From positions 162,115-226,114 of the forward strand of contig JAJDZD010000022.1 of assembly GCA_022824865.1 (NCBI GenBank): a DNA stretch of 64,000 nt, given 5' to 3'. This document shows positions 37,257 to 47,024 of the stretch, piece by piece. Every line of letters begins with the position of its first letter. Within the stretch, counting starts at the first letter, position 1. The stretch comes from Chloroflexota bacterium (GTDB taxonomy: Bacteria; Chloroflexota; UBA11872). The notes under the pieces were generated by a model that saw only the letters and a program-made list of their open reading frames with translations, was not told where the DNA came from and ran no database searches. The position numbers were made by a program, and so were the translations under genes.

Positions 37257-38369
37257 ATGACCACCGCCGCACCGCCAATCGAGATTAACTTCGACCGCCT
37301 CCTCGACACCTTCGTCGCCCTCCTTTCCGTGGACAGCTACTACGGCGACGAGGAACGCGTCGTGGCCGTCATCAAGCCGCGGATGGAGGGGTTGGGTATT
37401 GCGTGGCGGTCCGACCCGCACGGGAACCTGATCGGGGAGTGGCCGGCGCGGGGAAGAGACGGCGAGCCGATCATTCTGAACGCGCACATGGACACGGTGC
37501 GGCCGACGCCGGAGATGACGCCGGTGGTGAAGGACGACGGGGTGTATTCAGACGGATCGTCGGTACTTGGCGCGGACGACAAGGCGGGGGTGGCCGCCAT
37601 CATGGAGGCGGTGCGGGCCTACCATGAGTCTGGCGAGCCGCACGGGCCGGTGGAACTGCTGTTTACCGCCGGGGAGGACGTGGGGCACATCGGCTCGAAG
37701 GCGTTTGACGCCAATGACGTGGTTGGGCGTCGCTGCTACGTGCTGGATGCCGGCGGGCCGGTGGGCAACGTAGTGATGCAGGCGCCGGGGCAGCGGCGCT
37801 TCAACTTCACCTTTCGGGGCAAGGCGGCACACGCGGGGGTGGAGCCGGAGCTGGGAGTCAGCGCGATCGGCATGGCGGCGCGGGCGATCGACCGGATGCC
37901 GCTGGGGCGGGTGGACGAGATTACGACGGCGAACGTGGGGATCATCTCCGGCGGCGAGGCCTACAACATCGTCGCGCCGGAGGCCGAGGTTACGGTCGAA
38001 ACCCGCAGCCTTTCCGAGGAGCGGCTGGAGTCGCAGGTGGCGGACATCGTGGGCGCGGCGGAGCAGGCGGCCTCCGACTTCGGCGGCGACGTGGATATCG
38101 AGACGCACACGTTCTATACGGCCTACGAACTGGACGAAGGGGATCCCGCGGTGGCACTGGCGGACGCCGCGATTGCGGCCGCCGGGATTGAGCCGCAACA
38201 CGTGAGCACGGGCGGCGGCAGTGACGCCCATGAGTTCAATGAGAAGGGCATCAGGTCCGTGTGCCTGGGCATGGGCTATATCGACGTGCACTCGGTGCGC
38301 GAGTTCATGCCGCACGACCAGTTGCGGGCGATTACGCAGGTCACGACCGAGTTGATCCGGTTGGCATAG
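37257..38369 (+). CDS. M20-family metallopeptidase (peptidase T-like)
   Basis: This is a predicted di-zinc aminopeptidase or tripeptidase of 370 aa. Metal and catalytic elements are LNAHMDTV, LGADDKAGVAA, the catalytic Glu in TAGEDVGHIGS, LDAGG, and the late GGGSDAHEFNEKG; the dimerisation lid has GKAAHAGVEPELG. ATG codons at 37134 (overlapping the yqeC stop) and 37257 are both in frame. The second has GGAG 12 bases upstream and gives a normal N-terminus, so I prefer it. Peptide specificity is not known. Confidence 0.86.
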   Translation: MTTAAPPIEINFDRLLDTFVALLSVDSYYGDEERVVAVIKPRMEGLGIAWRSDPHGNLIGEWPARGRDGEPIILNAHMDTVRPTPEMTPVVKDDGVYSDGSSVLGADDKAGVAAIMEAVRAYHESGEPHGPVELLFTAGEDVGHIGSKAFDANDVVGRRCYVLDAGGPVGNVVMQAPGQRRFNFTFRGKAAHAGVEPELGVSAIGMAARAIDRMPLGRVDEITTANVGIISGGEAYNIVAPEAEVTVETRSLSEERLESQVADIVGAAEQAASDFGGDVDIETHTFYTAYELDEGDPAVALADAAIAAAGIEPQHVSTGGGSDAHEFNEKGIRSVCLGMGYIDVHSVREFMPHDQLRAITQVTTELIRLA

Positions 38370-38513
38370 AGCCGAAGACGCCCGAATCTCTCGACAGGCA
38401 CAGAACAGGTTGGCCTCGCCCCTCGGAGAGGGGAAAGAGCGGCGTCGCCTAGAAGGGATTGACCCCGCACTCCTGCCGCCGCCCGGCTGGACTAGCTTCG
38501 CTAGCGCTGCGGT

Positions 38514-38933
38514 TTAGGCCGCCGCCTCGGTTGGAGACGGGCCGTTGCGCATGCCGACGATCAGGCCTTCGAGCACGCCCTCGAGATGCGCCTGCCCGCG
38601 TTCGAGGGCGGCCAAACGCACCTCGACTGCCGCGCTGCGCGCATCCAACCCCTCGACTTGCGCTCCCAACGCCACCATCTCCGCCTGCAAACCTGCAATC
38701 TGCGCCTCCACTGCCGCAAGCCGCGTATCCAGACCTCCAATCAGTGTCTGCAGCGACCTGACCTGCGCTTCCAGTGACGCGGTTCGCGCCGTCAGAGCCG
38801 CGAGGTCCGAGCCAAAGGCTGCTTGCTGAGCTTCGAGGCGGTCAATACGTCCGCTGAGCCGTACCGCCATTCCGACGATTAGGGCGGCCAGCGCCACGCC
38901 CACACTGAGAATCCCGATCAACTCCGGCGTCAC
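38514..38933 (-). CDS. Membrane-anchored coiled-coil protein
   Basis: This 139-aa protein has one N-terminal membrane helix (about 4-27: ELIGILSVGVALAALIVGMA). It is followed by a long heptad-repeat coiled coil (about 30-125) with repeated LEAQ, LAALTAR and VEAQIAGLQAE units at seven-residue spacing. It starts at GTG with AGGAG eight bases upstream. The function is unknown; such proteins can be scaffolds or fitness factors. It follows the BCAA operon on the same strand after a short gap. Confidence 0.75.
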   Translation of the reverse strand: MTPELIGILSVGVALAALIVGMAVRLSGRIDRLEAQQAAFGSDLAALTARTASLEAQVRSLQTLIGGLDTRLAAVEAQIAGLQAEMVALGAQVEGLDARSAAVEVRLAALERGQAHLEGVLEGLIVGMRNGPSPTEAAA

Positions 38934-38972
38934 GCCGCAGACTCCTGTACCCGCCCGACTATGTACGTTGGA

Positions 38973-40577
38973 TCACTGCGGCCATTCTAGCCTTGAGCCT
39001 CGCGGGCATCGGCCTGCGCTGCTCGTCCCGTTCTCCAGGAGCGCGTACTCGTAGCTGTCCTTCAGGGCGAGCCAGGAGGCTTCGATGATGTTGGTGGAGC
39101 TGCCGACGGTGCCCCATTCGCGTGAGCCGTCGGTGGACTGGATGAGCACGCGCACGCTGGCATCGGTGGCCGAGGCGGAGTCGAGGATGCGGACCTTGTA
39201 GTCGACCAGGTGCACCTCCTGCAACGCGGGAAAAAAGCGTTCCAGCGCCTTGCGGGCGGCGTGGTCCAGCGCGCTGACCGGGCCGTTACCTTCGGCGGCG
39301 GTGTGAAACATCTCCTCGCCGACGCGGATCTTGACCATGGCTTCGGAGAGCATTTCGCGGCCGCCGCGGGTTTCGGCCAGCACCAGGAAGTCGACAAACT
39401 CGAACGGCGAGTGGTAATCGGCGCGCAGGCGGCGAAGCAGTAGCTCGAACGAGGCCTCGGCGCCCTCGAACTGGTAGCCGCGCTCTTCAAGGTCCTTGAC
39501 CTTGGCCAGCGCCTCGCTCACACCGGCATCGTCGGTGCTCAGGCCCAGGCCGCGCGCGCGTTCGGCGATGTTGCTGCGGCCGGCCAGTTCCGAGATCAGG
39601 ATGCGGCGCTCGTTGCCGACCGTGGCCGGGTCGATGTGCTGGTAGGCCTGGGCGTGCTTGCGCATGCCGCTGCCGTGATAGCCGGCCTTGTGCGCGAAGG
39701 CGCTGAGGCCGACATAGGGCATGAAGGCGCTGGGCGGAGTGTTGGCCAATTCGCCCACGTAGCGCGATAGCTCGGTTGTCTGGCGAAGCTGCTCGGGGGA
39801 TACACATTGATGGCCGAGCTTGAGTTGCAGGGTCGGGATCAGGGTCGTGAGGTTGGCGTTGCCGCAGCGCTCGCCGAAGCCGTTGACCGTGCCCTGAATC
39901 TGCAGGGCGCCCGCCGCCACGCCGGCCAGCGTATTGGCGGCGGCCAGGTCGGCGTCGTTGTGCATGTGGACGCCGATGGGGACGGTCGTCCACGCTCGGG
40001 CCGCTCGCGTCGCTTCACTGACCTCGGCCGGCAAGGCTCCGCCGTTGGTGTCGCAGCAGATGATCCAGTCCGCACCGGCCTCCGTGGCGGCCTCGACGCA
40101 GGCGTGCGTATACACGGGGTCCTGGCTGAAGCCGTCGTAAAAGTGCTCGGCGTCGACGATCACCTCGCGTCCGGCGGCCTTCAGGTGGGCGACCGTGTCA
40201 CGGATCATCGCCAGGTTCTCGTCGGTGCTCGTTTCCAACACCGTCTCGACCTGGAAACGGGAGAACTTGGCCACGATCGTGACGGCGGGGGTCTCGCAGG
40301 CCAGGAGTGCGGCGACGGTGGGATCGTCGGCTACGTCGCGATCCTTGTAGCGCGTGGCCCCGAAGGCGCAGATGCGGGCCTGCCGCCACTGAATTTCCGC
40401 GGCGCGCCGGAAGAACTCGCGGTCCTTGGGGTTCGAGCCGGGGAATCCACCTTCGATGTAGTGCACGCCGTAGGCGTCCAGCCGCTGGGCGATGCGCAGC
40501 TTGTCCTCGGTCGAAAACGAGATGCCTTCGGTCTGCGCGCCGTCGCGCAGCGTCGTGTCGTAGAGCGAGAGTTGCAT
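38973..40577 (-). CDS. cimA: (R)-citramalate synthase
   Basis: CimA condenses pyruvate and acetyl-CoA to citramalate, the entry to threonine-independent isoleucine synthesis. The 534-aa protein begins LYDTTLRDGAQTEGISFS and has GVHMHNDADLAAANTLAG and GTVNGFGERCGNANL in the HMGL-like barrel. The C-terminal LeuA-type regulatory domain contains VDYKVRILD and WGTVGSSTNIIEASW. The DGAQ motif and the TNGG after ICCD fit the CimA subgroup rather than LeuA. It is last in the operon, so LeuC, LeuD and LeuB can process citramalate. Confidence 0.9.
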   Translation of the reverse strand: MQLSLYDTTLRDGAQTEGISFSTEDKLRIAQRLDAYGVHYIEGGFPGSNPKDREFFRRAAEIQWRQARICAFGATRYKDRDVADDPTVAALLACETPAVTIVAKFSRFQVETVLETSTDENLAMIRDTVAHLKAAGREVIVDAEHFYDGFSQDPVYTHACVEAATEAGADWIICCDTNGGALPAEVSEATRAARAWTTVPIGVHMHNDADLAAANTLAGVAAGALQIQGTVNGFGERCGNANLTTLIPTLQLKLGHQCVSPEQLRQTTELSRYVGELANTPPSAFMPYVGLSAFAHKAGYHGSGMRKHAQAYQHIDPATVGNERRILISELAGRSNIAERARGLGLSTDDAGVSEALAKVKDLEERGYQFEGAEASFELLLRRLRADYHSPFEFVDFLVLAETRGGREMLSEAMVKIRVGEEMFHTAAEGNGPVSALDHAARKALERFFPALQEVHLVDYKVRILDSASATDASVRVLIQSTDGSREWGTVGSSTNIIEASWLALKDSYEYALLENGTSSAGRCPRGSRLEWPQ

Positions 40578-40661
40578 GGAAATCGGTCAAGCCTCGGCGG
40601 GAAGGAGATCGGTTACGCGCGGGTCGACTCGCCGGCTTCCCGCGAGACGTTGAAACGCCTG

Positions 40662-41753
40662 TCAGCCGGCGGCGGGCCCCTCGATCCGGGCAATGACCGC
40701 CGCGGTCATGGACTGTGTGTCCACGAGGCGCGCACCCTCCTCGCCGATATCGGGCGTTCGGAACCCGTCGTTGAGTGTCTGTTCGACGGCCGACTCGATT
40801 GCCGCGGCCGCCTGCGGTTGGTCGAACGTGTGGCGAAACAGCATCGCCACGCTGAGGATTGTACCCAACGGGTTGGCAATCCCCTGGCCGGCGATGTCGG
40901 GCGCGCTGCCGTGCACCGGCTCATACAGCGCGCGACCTTCGTCGCCCAGACTGGCCGAAGGCAGCATGCCCAGCGAGCCGGTGAAAACGCCGGCCTCGTC
41001 GCTGAGCAGGTCGCCGAAGGTGTTTTCGGTCACGATGACGTCGTATTCGGTCGGCTGGCGCACCAGGGCCGCGGCAAACGCGTCGGCCAGCATCGTGTCG
41101 TACTCAATGTCGGGGTGTTGCGCCGCAATGTCGTTGGCGATGTCGCGCCAGAAGCGACCGGTGACCAGCACGTTGAACTTATCCACGGACATGACCTTGC
41201 GCCGTCGCCCGGCCGCCCACTCGAAGGCTCGCTCGACGATCCGTCGAATCTCGCTCTCGCGGTAGGCCAGCGTGTCCACGGCGCCGCGCTCGCCGCCGAT
41301 GAAGCGCATCTCCTTCGGCTCGCCGAAGTACAACCCGCCCGTCAGTTCGCGCAGGATCACCATGTCCGTCCCGCGCACGACTTCGGGGCGCAGCGGCGAC
41401 TGGTCGACCAGGGCGTCGTAGACCCGCACGGGTCGCACATTGGCGTAGAGCTCCAGGCCCTTGCGCAGCCGCAGCACCCCTTCCTCCGGGGTGAACTCGG
41501 CGTGCGGGTCGTCCCACTTCGGACCGCCGACCGCCGCGAGAAAAACAGCGTCCGCGTCGAGTGCGTCCTGCAGCACCTCGTCCGTACATGGCTCGCCGAA
41601 GCGGTCGATGCTGTTGCCGCCGAGCGGTCGCTCCACCTGGGTGACACCGACTCCGAATTGGGAGGCGGCGTGGTCCAGCACCTCGGCGCCGGCCGCCATC
41701 ACCTCAGGCCCGATGCCGTCGCCCGGGGTGACGACGATGCGCCAGTTCTTCAC
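40662..41753 (-). CDS. leuB: 3-isopropylmalate dehydrogenase
   Basis: This is the NAD-dependent oxidative decarboxylase of leucine synthesis, 363 aa. Motifs are WRIVVTPGDGIGPEVMAAGA, VGGPKWDDP, RKGLELYANVRPVR, and VDKFNVLVTGRFW. The metal-binding DTMLADAFAAAL and VTENTFGDLLSDEA segments and a C-terminal EPVHGSAPDIAGQGIANP complete the set. The open frame runs to 41843, but the GTG at 41753 overlaps the leuD stop (GTGA) and gives the normal start. It may also oxidise methylmalate in the citramalate route. Confidence 0.95.
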   Translation of the reverse strand: MKNWRIVVTPGDGIGPEVMAAGAEVLDHAASQFGVGVTQVERPLGGNSIDRFGEPCTDEVLQDALDADAVFLAAVGGPKWDDPHAEFTPEEGVLRLRKGLELYANVRPVRVYDALVDQSPLRPEVVRGTDMVILRELTGGLYFGEPKEMRFIGGERGAVDTLAYRESEIRRIVERAFEWAAGRRRKVMSVDKFNVLVTGRFWRDIANDIAAQHPDIEYDTMLADAFAAALVRQPTEYDVIVTENTFGDLLSDEAGVFTGSLGMLPSASLGDEGRALYEPVHGSAPDIAGQGIANPLGTILSVAMLFRHTFDQPQAAAAIESAVEQTLNDGFRTPDIGEEGARLVDTQSMTAAVIARIEGPAAG

Positions 41754-42358
41754 CGAGCGGGCCAGCCGGTGATGTAGGGCAACCGGTCGTGGACGGCGCT
41801 GATGGCATCGTTGGACTCCAGCAGCGACGAGAGAGCGTCCCACTCCCCGCTGACAAAGGCCTCCCGGACCGATGCCGGCAGCTCGGCCTGGTAGGCGGCC
41901 TGCCCGGCCGTGATCGTTCCACTACCGACATCAATCTCCAGCGCCGTCTCGGGCTCCTCTTCGATCAGGCTCTGGAGCGATTCGATCTGGGTGGCGGGCA
42001 GGGTGAGACAGGGAATGCCGATGGTGGTGCAGTTGCCGAAGAAGATCTCAGCGAAGCTCTCGCCCACGATGGCCTTGATGCCCCTGCGCATGAGCGCCTG
42101 CGGCGCGTGCTCGCGGCTGGAGCCCGAGCCGAAGTTGCGGTTGACCACCAGGACACTGGCGCCGGTAAAGCGGGCGTCGTCGAACGGGTGCTTCCCGTTG
42201 AGCTGCCGGCGTTCGTCTTCGAACGCGTGCGGACCCAGCGTCTCGAAGGTGATTTCGCGCAGGTAACGGGCGGGAATGATCCGGTCGGTGTCGATATCGT
42301 TGCCGCGCACCGGGACTCCGGTTCCGGCGACGTGGGTGATGCGTCCGTCGTCACTCAT
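41750..42358 (-). CDS. leuD: 3-isopropylmalate dehydratase small subunit
   Basis: This swivelling domain of isopropylmalate isomerase is 202 aa. It has NDIDTDRIIPARYL, VVNRNFGSGSSREHAPQAL, the FFGNCTTIGIPCLTL segment, and a typical short C-terminal tail. AAGGGG lies upstream of the ATG. It forms a complex with LeuC from the gene 10 bp upstream. Confidence 0.95.
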   Translation of the reverse strand: MSDDGRITHVAGTGVPVRGNDIDTDRIIPARYLREITFETLGPHAFEDERRQLNGKHPFDDARFTGASVLVVNRNFGSGSSREHAPQALMRRGIKAIVGESFAEIFFGNCTTIGIPCLTLPATQIESLQSLIEEEPETALEIDVGSGTITAGQAAYQAELPASVREAFVSGEWDALSSLLESNDAISAVHDRLPYITGWPAR

Positions 42359-42368
42359 CGGTCGCCCC

Positions 42369-43775
42369 TTATCCCATGGCCATTGCGCGCACGTCGGTCA
42401 CTTCACCGGCCACCGCAGCGGCGGCAACCATGGCCGGGCTCATCAGCAGGGTCCGGCCCAGCGGGCTGCCCTGGCGGCCCTTGAAGTTGCGGTTGCTGGA
42501 CGAGGCGCAGACCTGGTCGTTCACCAACTTGTCCGGGTTCATGGCCAGGCACATGGAGCAGCCGGCGTCGCGCCACTCGAAGCCGGCGGCGCGGAAGACG
42601 TCGTCCAGGCCCTCGGCCTCAGCCTCAGTCTTCACCTGCTGGGAACCGGGAACCACCAGGGCCTTGACGTGGGCGGGTACGCGCCCGCCTTCGGCCACCC
42701 GGGCGGCTTCGCGCAGGTCGGAGATGCGGCTGTTGGTGCAGGATCCGACGAAGGCCACGTCGATCGGCGTGCCGGCAATCGGCGCACCCGGCGTGAGCTT
42801 CATGTGGTCCAAGGCGTCCTGGATCGAGCGGCGTTCCAGCCCCTCAACGTCGTCGGGCGAGGGGATGAGATCGTCCACACCCAGGACCTGGCCCGGGTTC
42901 ACTCCCCAGGTCACCATCGGCGCGATGGACTCGCCTTCGATGTCGACCCGGTCGTCGAAGGCGGCGTCCGCGTCCGAGGCCACGTCGGTCCACCACTGGC
43001 GGGCGCTGTCGAAGTCGGCGTCATTCGGGGCGTATTCACGGCCTTGCAGGTAGGCGTAGGCGGTTTCGTCGGGGTTGACGTAGCCGACGCGCGCGCCGCC
43101 CTCGATGGACATGTTGCAGACGGTCATGCGCTCGTCCATGGACATGGCGTCGAAGACGTCGCCGGCGTACTCATAGGCGTAGCCGACCCCGCCCTGCACG
43201 CCCAGCCGTCCGATGATGGCCAGGATCACATCCTTGGCGAACACCCCGTCCGCAAGTTTCCCGCTTACGGAGATGCGCCGGCACTGCGGCTTGGCCACGG
43301 AAATGGTCTGGGTGGCGAGCACGTCGCGAACCTGGGAGGTGCCGATGCCAAAGGCGATGGCCCCGAAGGCGCCGTGCGTGCTGGTGTGGCTGTCGCCGCA
43401 GGCGATGGTCATACCCGGCTGCGTCAGGCCGAGTTCGGGCCCGATGACATGCACGATGCCCTGGCGGCCAGTCGAGCGGTCGAAGAACGGGATTCCGGTC
43501 TGTTCCACGTTCTGTTCGATCGCCACAAACATCTGCTCGGCCATCCCGTCCACATAGGGTCGGGTTGACTCATCCGTCGGAATGATGTGGTCCACGGTGG
43601 CGAAGGTGCGGTCGGGGTAGCGAACCGCAAGCCCCCGCTCGGCCAGCATCTGGAAGGCCTGGGGGCTCGTAACTTCATGCACGAGATGCAGACCAATGAA
43701 CAACTGGGTCTGCCCATTCGGCAGCTCACGCACGGAGTGCGCGTCCCAGACCTTGTCGAGCAGCGTTTGGCCCAT
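42369..43775 (-). CDS. leuC: 3-isopropylmalate dehydratase large subunit
   Basis: This is the aconitase-like catalytic subunit, 468 aa, carrying a 4Fe-4S cluster. Cluster cysteines are in [12 protein letters not shown] and the CSMCLAMN segment. Active-site elements include [24 protein letters not shown] and [18 protein letters not shown] lies six bases before the ATG. It acts with LeuD on isopropylmalate and probably on citramalate. Confidence 0.96.
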   Translation of the reverse strand: MGQTLLDKVWDAHSVRELPNGQTQLFIGLHLVHEVTSPQAFQMLAERGLAVRYPDRTFATVDHIIPTDESTRPYVDGMAEQMFVAIEQNVEQTGIPFFDRSTGRQGIVHVIGPELGLTQPGMTIACGDSHTSTHGAFGAIAFGIGTSQVRDVLATQTISVAKPQCRRISVSGKLADGVFAKDVILAIIGRLGVQGGVGYAYEYAGDVFDAMSMDERMTVCNMSIEGGARVGYVNPDETAYAYLQGREYAPNDADFDSARQWWTDVASDADAAFDDRVDIEGESIAPMVTWGVNPGQVLGVDDLIPSPDDVEGLERRSIQDALDHMKLTPGAPIAGTPIDVAFVGSCTNSRISDLREAARVAEGGRVPAHVKALVVPGSQQVKTEAEAEGLDDVFRAAGFEWRDAGCSMCLAMNPDKLVNDQVCASSSNRNFKGRQGSPLGRTLLMSPAMVAAAAVAGEVTDVRAMAMG

Positions 43776-43783
43776 GTCGTCTC

Positions 43784-45361
43784 CTAGATTCCGGGAACGC
43801 CGGAGGCGTCGGCCAGCAACGTGGCCTCGGGCGTCGTCGACCAGCCCTTGCCGAGTCCGGCCATGAGGCGGTTCAGCGCGTTGACGTAGGCCTGGGCGCT
43901 GGCGACCAGGATGTCGGTGTCGGCGCCGTGCCCGCTGAAGGTCTTGCCCTTGCTCTCGATGCGGATCGTTACCTCGCCGATGGCGTCGATGCCTTCGGTT
44001 ACGGAGTTGATCGAGAATTCGGTGAGCTGGTTCGGCACCTTCACCAGGCGATTGATCGCCTGATAGATCGCATCCACGGGACCAGTGCCGATGCCGGCGT
44101 CGACGTGCTCTTCGCCGTCGTCCGAGCGCAGACGCACGGTGGCGGTCGGCATGGCGCCGGTGCCGGTGCTGACCTGCACGTGCAGCAACTCGAACGTCTG
44201 GTGGAACGCACGGCGCTGCTCGTTCTGCACGATGGCCTCGAGGTCACGATCCGTGATCGTCTTCTTGCGGTCGGCGATCTCCTTGAAGGCCTGGAAGGCG
44301 GCCTGGAACTCGTCGTCGGCCAGCCGGTATCCCATCCGCTTCAGGCGGTCGCGGAACGCGTGGCGGCCCGAGGTCTTGCCCAGGACGATGCTGCTCTCGT
44401 CCAGCCCGACATCCGACGGGTCCATGATTTCGTAGGTCGTGCGCTCCTTCAGCATCCCGTCCTGGTGCAGGCCGGACGCGTGCGCGAAGGCGTTGGCGCC
44501 GATGACGGCCTTGTTGGGCGGCACGACCATCCCCATGTAGTTGGACACCAGGCGGCTGCTGCGCGCCAGTTCGGTGCTGACCAGTCGCGTGTCGGCCTCG
44601 AAGTAGTCGCCGCGCGTACGCAGCGCCATCACGATTTCTTCCAGCGAGGCATTGCCGGCGCGCTCGCCCACACCGTTGATCGTGCACTCAACCTGTGCCG
44701 CGCCTTCCTTGACGGCCGCCAGCGAGTTGGCCACCGCCTGACCCAGATCGTCGTGGCAATGGACGGACAGCACGACGTCCTCGATGCCGCGCGTCTGGTC
44801 CATCACGTACCTGACCATTTCCGCAAACTCGGCCGGCTGGGCGTAGCCGACCGTGTCGGGGAAATTCACAACGGTCGCGCCGGATTCGATGGCGGCGCTG
44901 AAGACTTCGCTGACGAAGTCGAGGTCAGACCGCGTGGCGTCCATGGCCGAGAACTCGATGTGATTGGTCAGGGTGCGCGCGTGGCCCACGCTTTCGCGCG
45001 TCAGGTCCAGCACGACCTCGCGACGCTCATGCAGCTGATGTTGCAGGTGGATGTCGCTGGTCGAGATGACGATGTGCAGCAGGGGCCGCGCGGCAGACTT
45101 CAGCGCGCCCCAAGTGGTATCGATCTGCTCGCGCTTGAAGCCGCTCAGCCCGGCGATTTCAACGTTGCGCAGCTCGCGGGCCAGCAGGTCGACGGCCCTG
45201 AAGTCGCCGGGCGAGGTAAACGGAAACCCGGCCTCGATGACGTCAACGTTCAAGCGGGCCAGTTGACGCCCGATTTCCAGCTTCTCGTCGATGGTCAGCG
45301 CGCCGCCGGCAGCTTGCTCGCCGTCGCGCAGGGTGGTGTCGAAGATGCGGACGTTCCGCAT
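43784..45361 (-). CDS. leuA: 2-isopropylmalate synthase
   Basis: LeuA condenses 2-oxoisovalerate with acetyl-CoA, the first committed leucine step. The 525-aa protein has [52 protein letters not shown] and [35 protein letters not shown] leads to a C-terminal LeuA dimer/regulatory domain (about 395-525) expected to bind leucine. GAGGAAG lies upstream of the ATG. A 147-bp gap with hairpins separates it from ilvC. Confidence 0.94.
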   Translation of the reverse strand: MRNVRIFDTTLRDGEQAAGGALTIDEKLEIGRQLARLNVDVIEAGFPFTSPGDFRAVDLLARELRNVEIAGLSGFKREQIDTTWGALKSAARPLLHIVISTSDIHLQHQLHERREVVLDLTRESVGHARTLTNHIEFSAMDATRSDLDFVSEVFSAAIESGATVVNFPDTVGYAQPAEFAEMVRYVMDQTRGIEDVVLSVHCHDDLGQAVANSLAAVKEGAAQVECTINGVGERAGNASLEEIVMALRTRGDYFEADTRLVSTELARSSRLVSNYMGMVVPPNKAVIGANAFAHASGLHQDGMLKERTTYEIMDPSDVGLDESSIVLGKTSGRHAFRDRLKRMGYRLADDEFQAAFQAFKEIADRKKTITDRDLEAIVQNEQRRAFHQTFELLHVQVSTGTGAMPTATVRLRSDDGEEHVDAGIGTGPVDAIYQAINRLVKVPNQLTEFSINSVTEGIDAIGEVTIRIESKGKTFSGHGADTDILVASAQAYVNALNRLMAGLGKGWSTTPEATLLADASGVPGI

Positions 45362-45389
45362 GGTGACAGCTTCCTCAGCTAGGTCATGA

Positions 45390-45446
45390 GCGGCCGCGGA
45401 GGCGGCCGCGGGATATCCCGGGATTCCCCTCCGCTAGTGGGAGGGG
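45390..45446 (-). promoter_or_regulatory. Hairpin cluster between ilvC and leuA
   Basis: The 147-bp gap between these operon genes holds a GCGGCCGC repeat pair (45390-45410) and the palindrome GGGATATCCC (45411-45420). It also has a seven-base inverted repeat, CCCCTCC (45426-45432) / GGAGGGG (45440-45446). There is no T-tract, so mRNA processing or differential stability between the ilv and leu halves is more likely than termination. Confidence 0.4.
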
Positions 45447-45508
45447 CCGGGAAGCGCGAGCCGAGAGGTCACCAGGAACATTCGCATCGGTCGTGCGTCA
45501 CCTGCGGT

Positions 45509-46525
45509 TCATTCGCGCGTCTTGGGGAGCCAGTCCATCATGCTGCGGAGCTCGCGACCCACCACCTCAACCGGGTGCTCAAGGTCGCGATTCCGAAGTG
45601 CATTATACGCCGGGCGACCGGCCTGGTTCTCGAGAATCCAGCGGCGCGCGAACTCGCCGTTCTGCACGTCCTCGAGGATGCCCTGCATGGCTTTCCGCGA
45701 GTTCTCGTCGACAACACGCGGCCCGGAAACCAGATCGCCGAACTCCGCCGTGTCGCTGATGGAGTAGCGCATGTAGCTGATCCCGCCCTGGTAGATCAGG
45801 TCCACGATCAGCTTGAGCTCGTGCAGGCACTCGAAATAGGCGAGGCGCGGGTCGTACCCGGCGTCCACCAGGGTCTCGAAGGCCGTCTTGATCAGCGCGG
45901 TGGTGCCACCGCACAGGACGGCCTGCTCACCGAACAGGTCGGTTTCGGTCTCGTCCTTGAAGGTGGTCTCGATCAGGCCGGCCTTGGCGCAGCCGATGCC
46001 CTTGGCGTAGGAGAGCGCGACGTCACGCGCGCGGCCGGTCGCATCGTGGTGAACCGCCACCAGGCCCGGAACGCCCACGCCCTCAACAAACAGGTCGCGC
46101 AGGACGTGCCCCGGACCCTTGGGCGCCACCATGGCCACGTCCACATGGTCGGGTGGATTGATCTGCCCGTAGTGGATGTTGAAACCGTGCGCGAAGAGAA
46201 TCATGTGACCGGACCGCAGCACCGGCGCGATTTGCTCCTCGTAGACCTGCGGCTGATCCTGGTCCGGCAGGGCCAGCATCACGGCTTCGGACGCGTCCAC
46301 GGCTTCGGATACGTCCAGAACCAGCAGGTCCTCCGACTCAGCTCGAGCGCGCGAGGGGCTGCCCGGGCGCAAGCCGACGACCACGTCTGCGTCCGAGTCG
46401 CGCAGGTTCAGCGCGTGCGCGTGCCCCTGGCTGCCGTAACCCAGAACCGCGACCCGCTTGCCCTGCAACTCGTCGGCCGTGATGTCGGCCTCGTAAAGAA
46501 CCTTGCTATCCACGCGCACGTCCAT
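45509..46525 (-). CDS. ilvC: Ketol-acid reductoisomerase (class I)
   Basis: IlvC isomerises and reduces acetolactate and acetohydroxybutyrate. The 338-aa class I enzyme has [20 protein letters not shown], the cofactor loop [13 protein letters not shown] (a serine/arginine-bearing loop that suits NADPH), and the segment [13 protein letters not shown]. Metal ligands lie in [18 protein letters not shown] and in [17 protein letters not shown]. The frame is open to 46543, but the ATG at 46525 gives the normal spacing to the GxGxxG motif. The start overlaps the ilvN end by 20 bp. Confidence 0.94.
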   Translation of the reverse strand: MDVRVDSKVLYEADITADELQGKRVAVLGYGSQGHAHALNLRDSDADVVVGLRPGSPSRARAESEDLLVLDVSEAVDASEAVMLALPDQDQPQVYEEQIAPVLRSGHMILFAHGFNIHYGQINPPDHVDVAMVAPKGPGHVLRDLFVEGVGVPGLVAVHHDATGRARDVALSYAKGIGCAKAGLIETTFKDETETDLFGEQAVLCGGTTALIKTAFETLVDAGYDPRLAYFECLHELKLIVDLIYQGGISYMRYSISDTAEFGDLVSGPRVVDENSRKAMQGILEDVQNGEFARRWILENQAGRPAYNALRNRDLEHPVEVVGRELRSMMDWLPKTRE

Positions 46526-47024
46526 TCCGGGGGCCGACGTCATCGCGAGCGATGGCGATCACGCCGGTTCGGGAGATTTCCTCGATCGGGTACTCGGTAA
46601 TCACGTCCAGGAAGCGGTCGATCTTGGACTGCGCACCGGTCATCTGCACGATCATCGACGACTTGCTCACGTCCACGATTTCGCCGCGGAAGATATCGGT
46701 GATCTCCGCCAGACCGGGACGCTCGGTGGCTTTCACGCGCACCTTGATCATGGCCAGTTCGCGCGTAACCGCCGGCGCGCCCGTCAGATTCCGGACCGAG
46801 ACGACCTCAACCAGCTTATACAGCTGCTTCTCGCACTGCTTGACTTCCTCCGCCGAGCCTTCGACGGCGATCGTCATGCGCGAGTAGCCGGGTTCCTCGG
46901 AGTGCCCAACGGCAAGGCTGGCGATGTTGAAGCCGCGGCGGCGGAAGAGGCTGGCCACACGGGTCAGGACTCCCGGGTGGTCGGCCACGGTGGCGACCAG
47001 CGTGTGCGTTTCGGTCCCGTTCAT
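46506..47024 (-). CDS. ilvN: Acetolactate synthase small (regulatory) subunit
   Basis: This 172-aa regulatory subunit has an N-terminal ACT domain ([40 protein letters not shown]) for valine feedback. A C-terminal domain follows ([20 protein letters not shown] and the [14 protein letters not shown] region). The ATG overlaps the ilvB stop (ATGA), so the subunits are translated in coupled fashion. Confidence 0.95.
   Translation of the reverse strand: MNGTETHTLVATVADHPGVLTRVASLFRRRGFNIASLAVGHSEEPGYSRMTIAVEGSAEEVKQCEKQLYKLVEVVSVRNLTGAPAVTRELAMIKVRVKATERPGLAEITDIFRGEIVDVSKSSMIVQMTGAQSKIDRFLDVITEYPIEEISRTGVIAIARDDVGPRNGRARG

Noticed and set aside
39807-41777. 656-codon open frame on the plus strand
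   Set aside because: It is antisense to cimA and leuB, both fully supported by motifs. Long antisense frames are expected in GC-rich DNA and this one has no recognisable domain.
43928-45382. 484-codon open frame on the plus strand
   Set aside because: It is antisense to leuA, with His/Gly/Arg-rich low-complexity translation typical of a shadow frame.
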